From Neomegalonema sp. (GTDB lineage Bacteria > Pseudomonadota > Alphaproteobacteria > Rhodobacterales > Rhodobacteraceae), in assembly GCA_022760355.1 (NCBI GenBank), contig JALEGB010000076.1:1-33659 (forward strand): 33,659 nt of DNA, read 5' to 3'. The notes below the pieces were generated by a model. The model was not told the origin of the DNA, did no database searches, and saw only the letters and a list, made by a program, of their open reading frames with translations. A program made the position numbers and the translations under genes. Below, piece by piece: positions 17,410 to 25,333 of the stretch; the stretch's first letter is position 1, and every line of letters begins with the position of its first letter.

Positions 17410-18621
17410 ATGCGCATCGCAACCACTTATTTCAATTGGGTTAGCCGACATACTTACCGGCTATCCGCAGGCTGCGTCGCGACCTTGCTGTGCTGCGCCT
17501 CAATAACACCCGCGAACGCCTTTGATGTCGTATTTGTAAACCCGGGCAGCGAGGGTGAGCTGTTTTGGGATATGACCACCAAGGCGATGCACAGCGCCGC
17601 AGAGGATTTAGGTCACCGCGTTGAGGTGCTCTACGCCCAGCGCGATCGCTACCGGATGCGCGATCTTGCCGAGAAAGTGATCGAGCGGGCGGACCCGCCA
17701 GACTATCTCATCCTGGTCAATGAGGAGCAATTCGCCAGCGCGTTGCTGCCGAAAGCCGACGCCGCCGGCATTCGCACCCTGCTGCTGCTCAACGGCGTGA
17801 TTGGCGACGAAAGCAAGAAACTCGGGGCGCCCGGCGAGAAATTACGCTACTGGCTTGGCGCTCTCACGCCGGATAACGAAGGCGCCGGGCGGCGCATGGC
17901 GGAGCGCGGGCTCGCCGAGGCCCGCCGGATTGGACTGATCGACAAAAATGGCGTCGTCAGCGTCCTGGCGCTTGGCGGCGACAAAACCACCCCCGCCTCG
18001 ATCCACCGTCAACGCGGCGCGCTGGACGCAATCACGACAGATGCGAAAGCGCGGCTGGAACGGGTCTTTTTTGCGCGCTGGAGCCGCGACGCCGCCCGCA
18101 AAATGACCGCGAAATACATCGACCACGCCGGCCACGCCCCCGGGCTGATCTGGGCTGCGAATGATGAAATGGCGCTCGGGGCGATCGAAGCGCTGGAGGC
18201 CAAGGGCTACCGTCCCGGACGAGACGCGGTCATCGTTGGCCTGAACTGGTCCAGCGAAGCGCTCGAACGGGTCAAGAAAGGCGAAATGCTGCTCAGCGAC
18301 GGCGGCCATTTTCTCGGCGGCGCATGGGCGATCGTAGCGCTGCATGATTACCACAGCGCCCCCTCGAAGGATCTGAGCAAATTGCGCCAGCGGCTCAGCT
18401 TCGACATGGCGGCGATCGACTCCGCCGCCCTAAAAGCGCTCGGCGGCGAGGCGCCCGTCGCGGCGCTGCATCGGCTGGACTTCAGCCGCTTCAGCACCGT
18501 GCGATCCGGCCCAAAAGCCTTGCCGCTCTGCCTGCGCGCCTATCTGAAAGCCACCGCAAAATATCCGGCGGCGCTGAGCGACGCCCACGCGCTGCCCACC
18601 GCCGCAGCGGAGCGGAAATAA
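17410..18621 (+). CDS. Periplasmic sugar-type binding protein of a sensory cluster
   Basis: The 403-aa product has a long signal peptide (about 37 residues, ending TPANA before FDVVFVNPG). The mature part is a type I periplasmic binding fold (ribose/LacI-like): FDVVFVNPGSEGELFWDMTTKAMHSAA at the start, a DNEGAGRRMAERGL helix, VSVLALGGDKTTPASIHRQRGALDAI in the middle, and IWAANDEMALGAIEALEAKGYRPG near the hinge. No ABC permease or ATPase gene is nearby. Its stop codon overlaps the start of the next gene, a membrane histidine kinase, so it probably senses a periplasmic ligand for that kinase, as LuxP does for LuxQ or TorT for TorS. GGAGG lies six bases before the ATG. Confidence 0.92.
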   Translation: MRIATTYFNWVSRHTYRLSAGCVATLLCCASITPANAFDVVFVNPGSEGELFWDMTTKAMHSAAEDLGHRVEVLYAQRDRYRMRDLAEKVIERADPPDYLILVNEEQFASALLPKADAAGIRTLLLLNGVIGDESKKLGAPGEKLRYWLGALTPDNEGAGRRMAERGLAEARRIGLIDKNGVVSVLALGGDKTTPASIHRQRGALDAITTDAKARLERVFFARWSRDAARKMTAKYIDHAGHAPGLIWAANDEMALGAIEALEAKGYRPGRDAVIVGLNWSSEALERVKKGEMLLSDGGHFLGGAWAIVALHDYHSAPSKDLSKLRQRLSFDMAAIDSAALKALGGEAPVAALHRLDFSRFSTVRSGPKALPLCLRAYLKATAKYPAALSDAHALPTAAAERK

Positions 18622-20165
18622 TGCGCCCCGATGCGCCGAAAGGCGCCGCCACCGGGCCGCCGCCGCCTCAATATCGGCCGCGCGCCCGATCCATCGCCAG
18701 CGTCTTCGCGAGAACGACGACCATCACGCTCGTGATCACCGCGCTCATCGTTGTCGCCGCCTTCGCAGCCTGGGACGCGACCCATTCCCAAGGACAAAGG
18801 CGGCGGGCGATCGAGACCGCGGCGACATCGCTCGCAGCAACCCTCGGCGCGCCGCTTTGGAACTATGAAACCGAACGGGCGCAAAAACTGGTCGCCGCAA
18901 CCGCCGATGCGCCGCACATTCACGGGGTGACCGTCCATAGCGACAAAGGCGATAAGCTGCACGAAAGGGTCGCCAACGCGGCCCTGCCGGCCAGCGCGCT
19001 GCTGGCGAAATCCGCGCCAATCATCTTCAAGGACGCGTTTGTCGAGAAAACGATTGGCCGCGTCACCGTCACGGCGGAGCGGCCCGACTTCTTCTCAATG
19101 CTGCAGCCAAACCTTCAACGCGACCTTCTGATCATCGGTCTGGCGGCGGCTGCGGCGGCGATCGCCGTTCGGATCGTCGCCCATAAGGTGATCAGCCGCC
19201 CGCTGAACGCCTTGACCAGCGCAATTGCAGCGCCCCGCGCCGACGGCCAACCTCAGCGAGTCGATTTCGAAACACAGACTGAATTTAACGATCTGATCGC
19301 AGACTATAACGCGCTTGCTGACGCGCTCGCCGCCGCCCACAAGAAGGCCGAGCGTCGGCTCGAACAAGTGACCCGCGCGAACGACGCGAAGACACGCTTT
19401 CTCGCGATGATGAGCCACGAGTTGCGCACCCCGCTCAACGGCGTGCTCGGCATGGCGCAGCTGCTGTTGGTCCAAGCTTCCACCGAGCGCACCAAGGATT
19501 ACGCCGCAACCATCCTGAGCTCGGGCAAGGCGCTGCTGAGGCTGATCAATGATGTGCTTGATGCCGCGCGGATTGAGGAAGGCGCGCTGGATCTGCGGCA
19601 GGAGCCGATAGATTTAAGCGCTCTGATTGAAGACGCCATCGCCGAATGCTTGCCAAACGCCAACGCTAAAGGCCTCAACCTGATCACTGAGATTGCGTTG
19701 CCCGAAGGCGAAATGCGGCTGGGGGATGGTCGACGCATCGGCCAGATCCTGAGCAATGTTCTGGAGAACGCAATCAAGTTCACACCCGCAGGCGACGTCC
19801 GCCTGACGGCCGCCTTTGTAAGTCCGGACGCGGCTCGGATCGAAGTCGCGGATACCGGTCCGGGCGTGCCGGCGGAAATGCGAGAGCATATTTTTGAGCG
19901 CTTCCGCCAAGCGGACGAGAAGATGTCGCGCGCCTTTGGCGGCGCGGGCCTCGGCCTCGCGATCAGCAGCGACTTACTCGATATGATGGATGGGCGCATT
20001 GGCGTCAGCGACGCGCCCGGCGGCGGCGCCCTGTTTTGGATTGAACTCCCTCTGCCGCCCGCCGCGCAAACCATCGAGAAAGCGTCAAGCGGCCAAGATG
20101 AGCTGACCGGTCCGCTGCGCAAGACCGTCCGCGTGCGAACAACGGCGGCAACCACGCGACACTAA
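18621..20165 (+). CDS. Membrane sensor histidine kinase
   Basis: The 514-aa product has a membrane helix at about 33-51, a ~115-residue periplasmic sensor (with LGAPLWNYETERAQKLV), a second helix at about 168-186, a HAMP-like linker (187-240) and a kinase core. The core has phospho-acceptor His266 in SHELRTPLNG, N-box Asn383 (LENAIKF), G1 box DTGPG (411-415) and G2 box GAGLGLAI (441-448). A basic C-terminal tail follows. No receiver domain is attached. It overlaps the binding-protein gene (TAATG), so sensor and kinase are translationally coupled. The small periplasmic domain is suited to docking a binding protein. The likely phosphate receiver is the next gene's product or a distant regulator. 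Confidence 0.94.
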   Translation: MRPDAPKGAATGPPPPQYRPRARSIASVFARTTTITLVITALIVVAAFAAWDATHSQGQRRRAIETAATSLAATLGAPLWNYETERAQKLVAATADAPHIHGVTVHSDKGDKLHERVANAALPASALLAKSAPIIFKDAFVEKTIGRVTVTAERPDFFSMLQPNLQRDLLIIGLAAAAAAIAVRIVAHKVISRPLNALTSAIAAPRADGQPQRVDFETQTEFNDLIADYNALADALAAAHKKAERRLEQVTRANDAKTRFLAMMSHELRTPLNGVLGMAQLLLVQASTERTKDYAATILSSGKALLRLINDVLDAARIEEGALDLRQEPIDLSALIEDAIAECLPNANAKGLNLITEIALPEGEMRLGDGRRIGQILSNVLENAIKFTPAGDVRLTAAFVSPDAARIEVADTGPGVPAEMREHIFERFRQADEKMSRAFGGAGLGLAISSDLLDMMDGRIGVSDAPGGGALFWIELPLPPAAQTIEKASSGQDELTGPLRKTVRVRTTAATTRH

Positions 20166-20234
20166 TCAAAATGACTGTTTGGAGGCGCCCCTCGCGACCA
20201 AGCGACAAACGACAACAGGATAGAGGAAGAGACA

Positions 20235-21866
20235 ATGGTCTGGCTTACCAAAGCGCGTAAACCAAACGAAGCGTCGCCCGCCGATGGCGGCCGGCTGGAG
20301 GGACTCGCCGCGGCAATGGACGCGGCGGGGTTGGGCTATTGGATCTACACCCCCGCGACCGGCGCGCTGCAAACAAGCGCGGGGCTCCGCCGCATCTTTG
20401 GCAAAGCCTTCCCCACGACCGTCGTCGCGGAGCAGCTTTATCGCTGGTTCTTCGCGGATTCAGACGAGGAACAAACCGAGCTGATGCGCTGGCGCGCCGA
20501 AGCCTGGCGCCACGCCTGGTCCGGCAAGTCGATGTTTAATGAGGAACATCTTGCGCGACGGCGCGACGGGGCGGAAGTCTGGGTGCGCTCGATCGTAAAT
20601 TCAGAATTGGACGCGGAGGGGCGCCCGGTCCGGGTCTTCGGCCTGTGCCAGGACATCGATTCGACCAAACGTCGCGAAATCGCCGGCGTCGCGGCGGGCG
20701 AGCAGATCGCCGAAGAAAGCCGCCACAAAACCGACTTTCTGGCGACGATGAGCCACGAGATCCGAACACCGCTCAACGGCGTCCTCGGCATGGCCCAACT
20801 TCTCGCCCGATCCGAACTGGATGAGCGGCAGAGCAAATGCGTGCAGGTGATCCAGTCGTCGGGCAAAGCGATGCTGTCGATGCTGAATGACGCGCTCGAC
20901 CTTTCGAAAATTGAGAAAGGGCTGATCGAACTTTGCATTGAGCCTTTGGACCTGACCGCGTTGGCGCAGGAAGTTCTGGATAGCGCGCGCGCCCATGCTG
21001 AGGATAAAGGGTTGGCGCTGCGACTGGATGTCGAGGAGGGAATGGGCGGCCCGTATCTTGGGGACGCCCAGCGCATTCGTCAGATCTTGGCCAACCTGAC
21101 CTTTAACGCGCTGAAATTTACGACGTCCGGCTCTGTCGCCATTGCGCTCGCACGCTCTCCGGCCAATCCCGACTTAGTGCGCCTGAACATTATCGACACC
21201 GGACCAGGCATCGCTGAGGCGGAGTGCGCAGAGATATTCGAGCGCTTTCGGCAAACCAAATCCGAAGCAACGCACGGCGCAGGCCGCGGCGCAGGCCTTG
21301 GGCTGGCGATCTGCTCTGAACTCGCGACGCTTATGGGCGGCGCCGTCGGCGTCCAAAGCAAAGTCGGGGTCGGCTCCACCTTTTGGGCCGATATTCAACT
21401 TTCGCGCCCGGACGAGCGCCAAGACGCAGAACCGCAGGAGGACGCCTCCGGCGCCTCGCCATGGGATGGCGAAAAAGAAGACGAGCAAGTCCGGATCTTG
21501 ATCGCCGAAGACGACCCAACCAACCAGAAAGTCTTTCTCGGGGCGCTGGAAATGAGCGGCTACGAAATTGATATCGCGAATGACGGCGTCGAAGCGATCG
21601 AGGCGCTTGAGCGGAAACGGTTCGATCTCGTTCTGATGGACATCAATATGCCGCGCATGAGCGGCGATGAGGCCATTGTGCAGATTCGCGCCGCCGACGC
21701 GCCGTTTAAGAGCGTGCCAATCATTGTCGTCACCGCTCTGACCAGCCGCGACGCCCGCCGGCAATATTGCGAGATGGGCGCGAATGATTATCTGGCGAAG
21801 CCCATCGATATCGAGGTTCTGGTCAAGAAGGTCGACAGCATGGTTTCAGCGCTGACCCAAGCTTGA
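20235..21866 (+). CDS. Cytosolic PAS hybrid histidine kinase with receiver domain
   Basis: The 543-aa product has no membrane helix. Order: PAS domain with PAC end (about 24-150, including GLCQDIDSTKRRE), HisKA with His174 (SHEIRTPLNG), HATPase with Asn291, DTGPG (321-325) and GAGLGLAI (352-359), an acidic linker, and a receiver domain (about 418-540) with the acidic pair Asp426/Asp427, phospho-acceptor Asp469 (LMDINMP), Thr500 and Lys522. It lacks a phosphotransfer (HPt) domain and any output domain. It lies 69 bases after the membrane kinase and is probably cotranscribed. The three genes may form one relay, but the final regulator is not in this window. Upstream, GAGGAAGAGACA provides the ribosome site. 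Confidence 0.94.
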   Translation: MVWLTKARKPNEASPADGGRLEGLAAAMDAAGLGYWIYTPATGALQTSAGLRRIFGKAFPTTVVAEQLYRWFFADSDEEQTELMRWRAEAWRHAWSGKSMFNEEHLARRRDGAEVWVRSIVNSELDAEGRPVRVFGLCQDIDSTKRREIAGVAAGEQIAEESRHKTDFLATMSHEIRTPLNGVLGMAQLLARSELDERQSKCVQVIQSSGKAMLSMLNDALDLSKIEKGLIELCIEPLDLTALAQEVLDSARAHAEDKGLALRLDVEEGMGGPYLGDAQRIRQILANLTFNALKFTTSGSVAIALARSPANPDLVRLNIIDTGPGIAEAECAEIFERFRQTKSEATHGAGRGAGLGLAICSELATLMGGAVGVQSKVGVGSTFWADIQLSRPDERQDAEPQEDASGASPWDGEKEDEQVRILIAEDDPTNQKVFLGALEMSGYEIDIANDGVEAIEALERKRFDLVLMDINMPRMSGDEAIVQIRAADAPFKSVPIIVVTALTSRDARRQYCEMGANDYLAKPIDIEVLVKKVDSMVSALTQA

Positions 21867-21972
21867 CCAGCCTTGCGCCGGTCGCCCAAGCTGGCGGCCG
21901 ATCCAATCGGGTCGGCCTGCGCAGGAGCGACAGCTTCGCCGGAAACCAAGCCCCGGTTTACGCGGCGGTCGC

Positions 21973-22470
21973 TCAGCTTACGACGTCGGTGTTTTCTTCG
22001 CCGGTGCGAATGCGACGGACCATCTGCAGCGGCGCCAGCCAGACGACGCCATCGCCCACCTTGCCCGTGCGCGCAGCATCGGTGACGGCGTCCGCCGCTT
22101 GCTCGGCGACGGTCGCCGGCACCACGACGTCAAGCCGCAGCTTCGGCACCTCCATCACCTCATACTCTGCGCCCCGGTAGATCTCGCGCTTGCCGCGCTG
22201 ACGACCGAACCCGCGCACCTCGGTCACTGTCACGCCGCCGACGCCCAACTCGGTCAACGCCTCCCGCACCGCTTCATAGCGGTCCGGCCGGATGATAGCT
22301 GAGAGCACGCGCATCGGATGGTTCTCCTCAAATTGCAGCCCAAGTTGCACCAGCCGCCGGATCGCTTCGGATCGCGACGGCAGATCGCTTTGTGTCCGAC
22401 GCCATTCGTCTACGAGCTCATTAAACTGCTTCGATGCGACGAGCTGGATACGTTGGTCTAGCTTTTCCAT
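21973..22470 (-). CDS. Ribbon-helix-helix / PII fusion protein
   Basis: The 165-aa product joins two domains in one open frame. Residues 1-50 look like a ribbon-helix-helix (CopG/Arc) DNA-binding domain: a KLDQRIQLVAS strand, then FNELVDEWRR and SRSEAIRRLVQLGL helices. Residues 53-165 form a complete PII protein that aligns residue by residue with GlnB (fusion residue 53 = PII residue 1). It keeps Gly37, Arg38, Gln39, the T-loop IYRGAEYEV with Tyr46 and uridylylation-site Tyr51, Lys58, the B-loop TGKVGDG (83-89), Arg101 and Arg103. Lys90, which contacts ATP phosphates in GlnB, is Val here. The ATG at 22470 has GGGAG close upstream. A GAGGAG nine bases before the PII methionine (codon 53) could permit a separate PII product. 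PII senses 2-oxoglutarate and ATP/ADP; direct DNA binding would be inference. No amtB or glnA lies nearby. Confidence 0.9.
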   Translation of the reverse strand: MEKLDQRIQLVASKQFNELVDEWRRTQSDLPSRSEAIRRLVQLGLQFEENHPMRVLSAIIRPDRYEAVREALTELGVGGVTVTEVRGFGRQRGKREIYRGAEYEVMEVPKLRLDVVVPATVAEQAADAVTDAARTGKVGDGVVWLAPLQMVRRIRTGEENTDVVS

Positions 22471-22657
22471 CGGTTCTCCCGTTTCGCAGCGCCTCACGCC
22501 GGGTCAGCAGGCGCCGCGTCGCCGCGTCTTGTCGCCTGGGCCTCAAGCATGCCGCCTCTCGCCCGCCGGACCTGCGCCGATCGGGCCGTTTTCCCATTCC
22601 CTAGGCTCCCACAGCGCGGATGTCGACACCAACAGATTCTTACGCGCAATACACCAC

Positions 22658-22686
22658 TTGCAAAACTTACACACTATGCGTATATA
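22658..22686 (+). promoter_or_regulatory. Sigma-70-type promoter of the YRG-repeat gene
   Basis: TTGCAA (22658-22663), a 17-base spacer and TATATA (22681-22686) make a good promoter, predicting a start near 22693 and a leader of about 67 bases. CTTAC occurs at 22639-22643 and within the spacer at 22666-22670, and the spacer end carries the small palindrome TATGCGTATA. These are possible regulator sites in the intergenic region shared with the RHH-PII gene. The leader contains CGTCGG/CCGACG and CGGCGCAGCGCCG inverted repeats. Confidence 0.65.
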
Positions 22687-22759
22687 AATTCCAACGACGG
22701 ACGACGTCGGAGAAACCTACCAGCAGTCCGGCGCAGCGCCGACGAGGGGAGTAACTGAG

Positions 22760-22951
22760 ATGAGCAAGCAAGTTTACCGTGGCGTCGAATTCGACTCCGA
22801 AGAAAAGCCGAAAAACGACCACCACCATGAAGACGGTCTGCGCTATCGTGGCGCGGAGCTGAACGGCGAAGAAGCGGAAAAAGAGGCGCAAGCCATCTCG
22901 GCCGGACACAACAAAGTCTACCGCGGCGTCGAGCAAAAAGACGACGAATAA
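22760..22951 (+). CDS. 63-aa acidic protein with three YRG(V/A)E motifs
   Basis: The product is very hydrophilic, rich in Glu, Asp and Lys, with an HHH at 21-23 and no signal or membrane segment. The motif YRGVE or YRGAE appears three times: 6-10, 29-33 and 54-58, separated by charged linkers. YRG motifs also occur in the small DUF4278-type proteins, so that is one possible family. The same pentapeptide YRGAE is the centre of the T-loop of the divergent RHH-PII protein next door. GGGGAG lies eight bases before the ATG, and a clear promoter is upstream. It may be a disordered peptide that binds a partner through the repeats; the function is unknown. Confidence 0.85.
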   Translation: MSKQVYRGVEFDSEEKPKNDHHHEDGLRYRGAELNGEEAEKEAQAISAGHNKVYRGVEQKDDE

Positions 22952-22989
22952 TGCGTACGATGCGGCGCGCCCAGTCGCGCCAAGATGCA

Positions 22990-23011
22990 AAGGGCCGTCG
23001 CGGCGGCCCTT
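22990..23011. terminator. GC hairpin between convergent genes
   Basis: AAGGGCCG (22990-22997) pairs with CGGCCCTT (23004-23011) around a six-base loop, in the 72-base gap between the YRG-repeat gene and the convergent HNH gene. The stem's AA and TT ends give a minimal U-tract in both directions. Confidence 0.6.
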
Positions 23012-23023
23012 CGCCAAGCGGTG

Positions 23024-23335
23024 TTACCGCCGCCGCCGCCTATGGTTTCCAACCGTTTTAGAGTGGAATCCGGGCGGCTTCGTCGCGACCCACGCGATAA
23101 AACGCGCCAGCTGCGGATGTGAACGCAGCGCTTCGAAGCTGTTATAGCTGCGCGCCAGTTCCGCCTCCGTCAGCACTGAATGAATCTCATTGTGGCAGAT
23201 CTGATGAATGCGCGCCGTCGGCCCGCGCGCGCCGCCCTTCAGCACCGGCGTCAGATGATGAATGCTTGATCGCGCCGTCGGAGGGATTGGCCGACCGCAT
23301 AGGCCGCAAATCGGATCGGTCCCCGTTTCGCCCAT
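23024..23335 (-). CDS. Small HNH-fold nuclease-like protein
   Basis: The 103-aa product has an HNH-type zinc-finger layout: CGLC (10-13), SIHHLTPVLKGG with His26-His27, and an ICHNEIH segment (46-52) with Cys47, His48, Asn49 and His52. It ends in a basic tail (HRRRRR). Such small HNH proteins are widespread in Alphaproteobacteria and often called HNH endonucleases; a role in DNA cleavage is not shown. The ATG at 23335 is chosen because GAGG lies five bases upstream and the conserved part begins soon after. It is 30 bases downstream of the di-haem protein gene on the same strand, so the two may be cotranscribed, but a shared role is not obvious. Confidence 0.85.
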   Translation of the reverse strand: MGETGTDPICGLCGRPIPPTARSSIHHLTPVLKGGARGPTARIHQICHNEIHSVLTEAELARSYNSFEALRSHPQLARFIAWVATKPPGFHSKTVGNHRRRRR

Positions 23336-23365
23336 CACCGCCTCGCCCTTTCTGCGCCCCGCCAC

Positions 23366-24751
23366 TCAGTCCGGCTTCAAGCCGCTTGGAACCATGCTCG
23401 GCTTACCCAGCCGCCCCTTCAGCGACGCTTCATCCGTCAACGCTTCCAGGAACGCGATAATCGCCGCGATCTCCGCATCGCTCAACTTTTTCGGCGCCAG
23501 GACGTTCGCCCCGAGAATCGCCGCGCGCTCGCGCGCATCCGCCATCGCTTTGCCATCGCGCGCGGCGAGAGCGGGATCATGGGGCAGCACCGCCTGGCTG
23601 ATGCTATAGGCGGCGAAAGCCTGCGGCGGATTGAGATGGTGGCGCACCACCGCATCCAAAGTCGCGTAGGCGCCTGAGTGCCCGTAAGGCGCCGTTTTGG
23701 CGACGTTGCGCAGCGACGGGGTTCGGAACCGATAGGCGTCCCTCAGATCGCCGGTTGCTTCCATTCGACCAAAGTCGCTGACCAAGGCGATCATCTTCGG
23801 CATCCGCCCAGGTCCGATCTGCGGCATCGCGATTGCGTGGAACTTCTGATCCGTCAGCAAGGGCCCTGAATGGCATCCCGCACAGCCCGCCGCCCCATAG
23901 AACAACGCCGCCCCGGCCCGCGCCGTCGGCGAAAGCGCGGCGCGATCGCCGCGCAGAAATCGGTCAAAAGGGCTCTGATCCGCGCGCCACTCGGTTTCGA
24001 TAAAGGCTCCGAGCGCATTGGCGATATCCACGATGCGAATATCCTCCGGCCGCTTCAGCTCCGGATAAGCGGCGGCGAACAATGGCCAGTAAGCCGGCGT
24101 CTTCCGCAAACGTTTTTCGATCTCGCGCCAGGCCAGCATCGGACTGCGCGCGGCGGCGAGCCCAACCTCGCTCTCACGCGGGCCCCCGGCCATTTCGATC
24201 TCCGATGCGATTGGAAACAGCGCCTGCGCCGCCGTGAGGCTGTCCAGCCCCGTGGGCAGCTCAAATTCCCGCGGCGCCGAGAAGCCCCGCTTCGTCGTCG
24301 GGGCCAGCTCCAATCGACCATCCCAAAACACTGAGCGAATTTCTTTAGCGCCAAGATTAAATAATGCGGGCGCATTGCGCGGCGCCCGATGCTCAACAGC
24401 GTCGCCCGCATGCCGCGGACGGCGCTTCGGCCCCAACCCAATCGCCCCCTCCCCTAAGCTGAGACTCAGCCCGTCCGCGGAGGCCAGGCTGTGATCATGG
24501 CAGCTGCCGCAAGCGATATTTTGGCGGCCGCTCAATATCTTATCGTAGAACAATGCCTGCCCCAGCCGGACTTTTGCGGCGGAATGGCTCCGAAAGGATG
24601 TGTCCGTTAGCGGCTTTGGAAGGGGCGCTGACGCTTCGCGGCTCAAAGCCGCCACGGCGATCAAGACCGCGCCCCCCGCGACGGCGCATCGCAGCAGCGC
24701 GCCCCGCCGCCAAAAGATCGCCACGCCCCGTCCTTGCGCCTGAGTTCCCAT
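23366..24751 (-). CDS. Di-haem MauG/cytochrome c peroxidase-family protein
   Basis: The 461-aa product has a hydrophobic N-terminal segment (about 18-36) that acts as signal or anchor, so it is periplasmic. Two haem c sites are present: CGSCH (81-85) and CAGCH (290-294), the pattern of bacterial di-haem peroxidases and MauG relatives. SVFWDGR (140-146) and the later TPSLRNVAKTAPYGHSG segment are family hallmarks. MauG proteins modify partner-protein residues, and CcpA proteins remove hydrogen peroxide; the sequence alone does not decide. Length is longer than typical CcpA and fits the MauG-like branch. GGGAG lies six bases before the ATG. Divergent from a small cysteine-motif protein and a DoxX-type membrane protein, possible partners. 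Confidence 0.93.
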   Translation of the reverse strand: MGTQAQGRGVAIFWRRGALLRCAVAGGAVLIAVAALSREASAPLPKPLTDTSFRSHSAAKVRLGQALFYDKILSGRQNIACGSCHDHSLASADGLSLSLGEGAIGLGPKRRPRHAGDAVEHRAPRNAPALFNLGAKEIRSVFWDGRLELAPTTKRGFSAPREFELPTGLDSLTAAQALFPIASEIEMAGGPRESEVGLAAARSPMLAWREIEKRLRKTPAYWPLFAAAYPELKRPEDIRIVDIANALGAFIETEWRADQSPFDRFLRGDRAALSPTARAGAALFYGAAGCAGCHSGPLLTDQKFHAIAMPQIGPGRMPKMIALVSDFGRMEATGDLRDAYRFRTPSLRNVAKTAPYGHSGAYATLDAVVRHHLNPPQAFAAYSISQAVLPHDPALAARDGKAMADARERAAILGANVLAPKKLSDAEIAAIIAFLEALTDEASLKGRLGKPSMVPSGLKPD

Positions 24752-24911
24752 CCCAGTCTCCCACTTATTTATTTTATGAGAGAAACTTTATCGAGAATGC
24801 GCGCCGTCGCAACGGAGCAAAACAGCTCGGCGCTTCAGCGGGAGCCTCACATCTTCGCTAGACAACGTGTGTCGCCTGATTTTCAGCGCCGCAGTACACG
24901 CAAGCCTCGAC

Positions 24912-25274
24912 ATGGAGAGGCAAGTGAAGAACGCATCCTTTGTTTCCAGCGCGCTTGCGCTCCTCGCCCTGCTGCTGTCAGGCCTTCTGGCGCCGAACCA
25001 ATTGGCCGCCGCCTTCGCCATCGAGACGCAATTCATGGCGAAGAAAGCGACGATCGCGCCATCTCCGGCGTTAAGGGGCGAGCCGAATGATGGCCGCCCC
25101 TGCCGCGACTGCGACGCCGCGTCCCACGGTCTATGCGGCCCCTGCCCCGCACTGAGCGTCGGCGCCGCCCCATCGGCGGAGCGCGCGCCGCTGCTTAAAG
25201 AGCAACAAAGTGAATACGCCGCCCCAACGGTTCAGCGCGCCCACGCGCCAGACCCGCCCCCGCCGAAGATCTGA
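24912..25274 (+). CDS. Small membrane-anchored or exported CxxC-CxxC protein
   Basis: The 120-aa product has an N-terminal hydrophobic segment (about 11-34) and then a hydrophilic part with CRDCDAASHGLCGPC, a CxxC-x7-CxxC pattern with an internal His, well suited to bind a metal ion or haem-free zinc/copper. The C-terminus is Pro-rich (DPPPPKI). I do not recognise a family. The start is unsure: the ATG at 24912 lacks a clear ribosome site, and GTG codons at 24867 and 24924 are possible. It lies 59 bases before the DoxX-like gene and is divergent from the di-haem protein gene, so the three may form one periplasmic redox or metal unit. Confidence 0.65.
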   Translation: MERQVKNASFVSSALALLALLLSGLLAPNQLAAAFAIETQFMAKKATIAPSPALRGEPNDGRPCRDCDAASHGLCGPCPALSVGAAPSAERAPLLKEQQSEYAAPTVQRAHAPDPPPPKI

Positions 25275-25333
25275 TCGCTTCGTCGCACCGCTGTCGCAGC
25301 GGTTTCGAACAGTTCTTTCAACGGGAAAATCAA

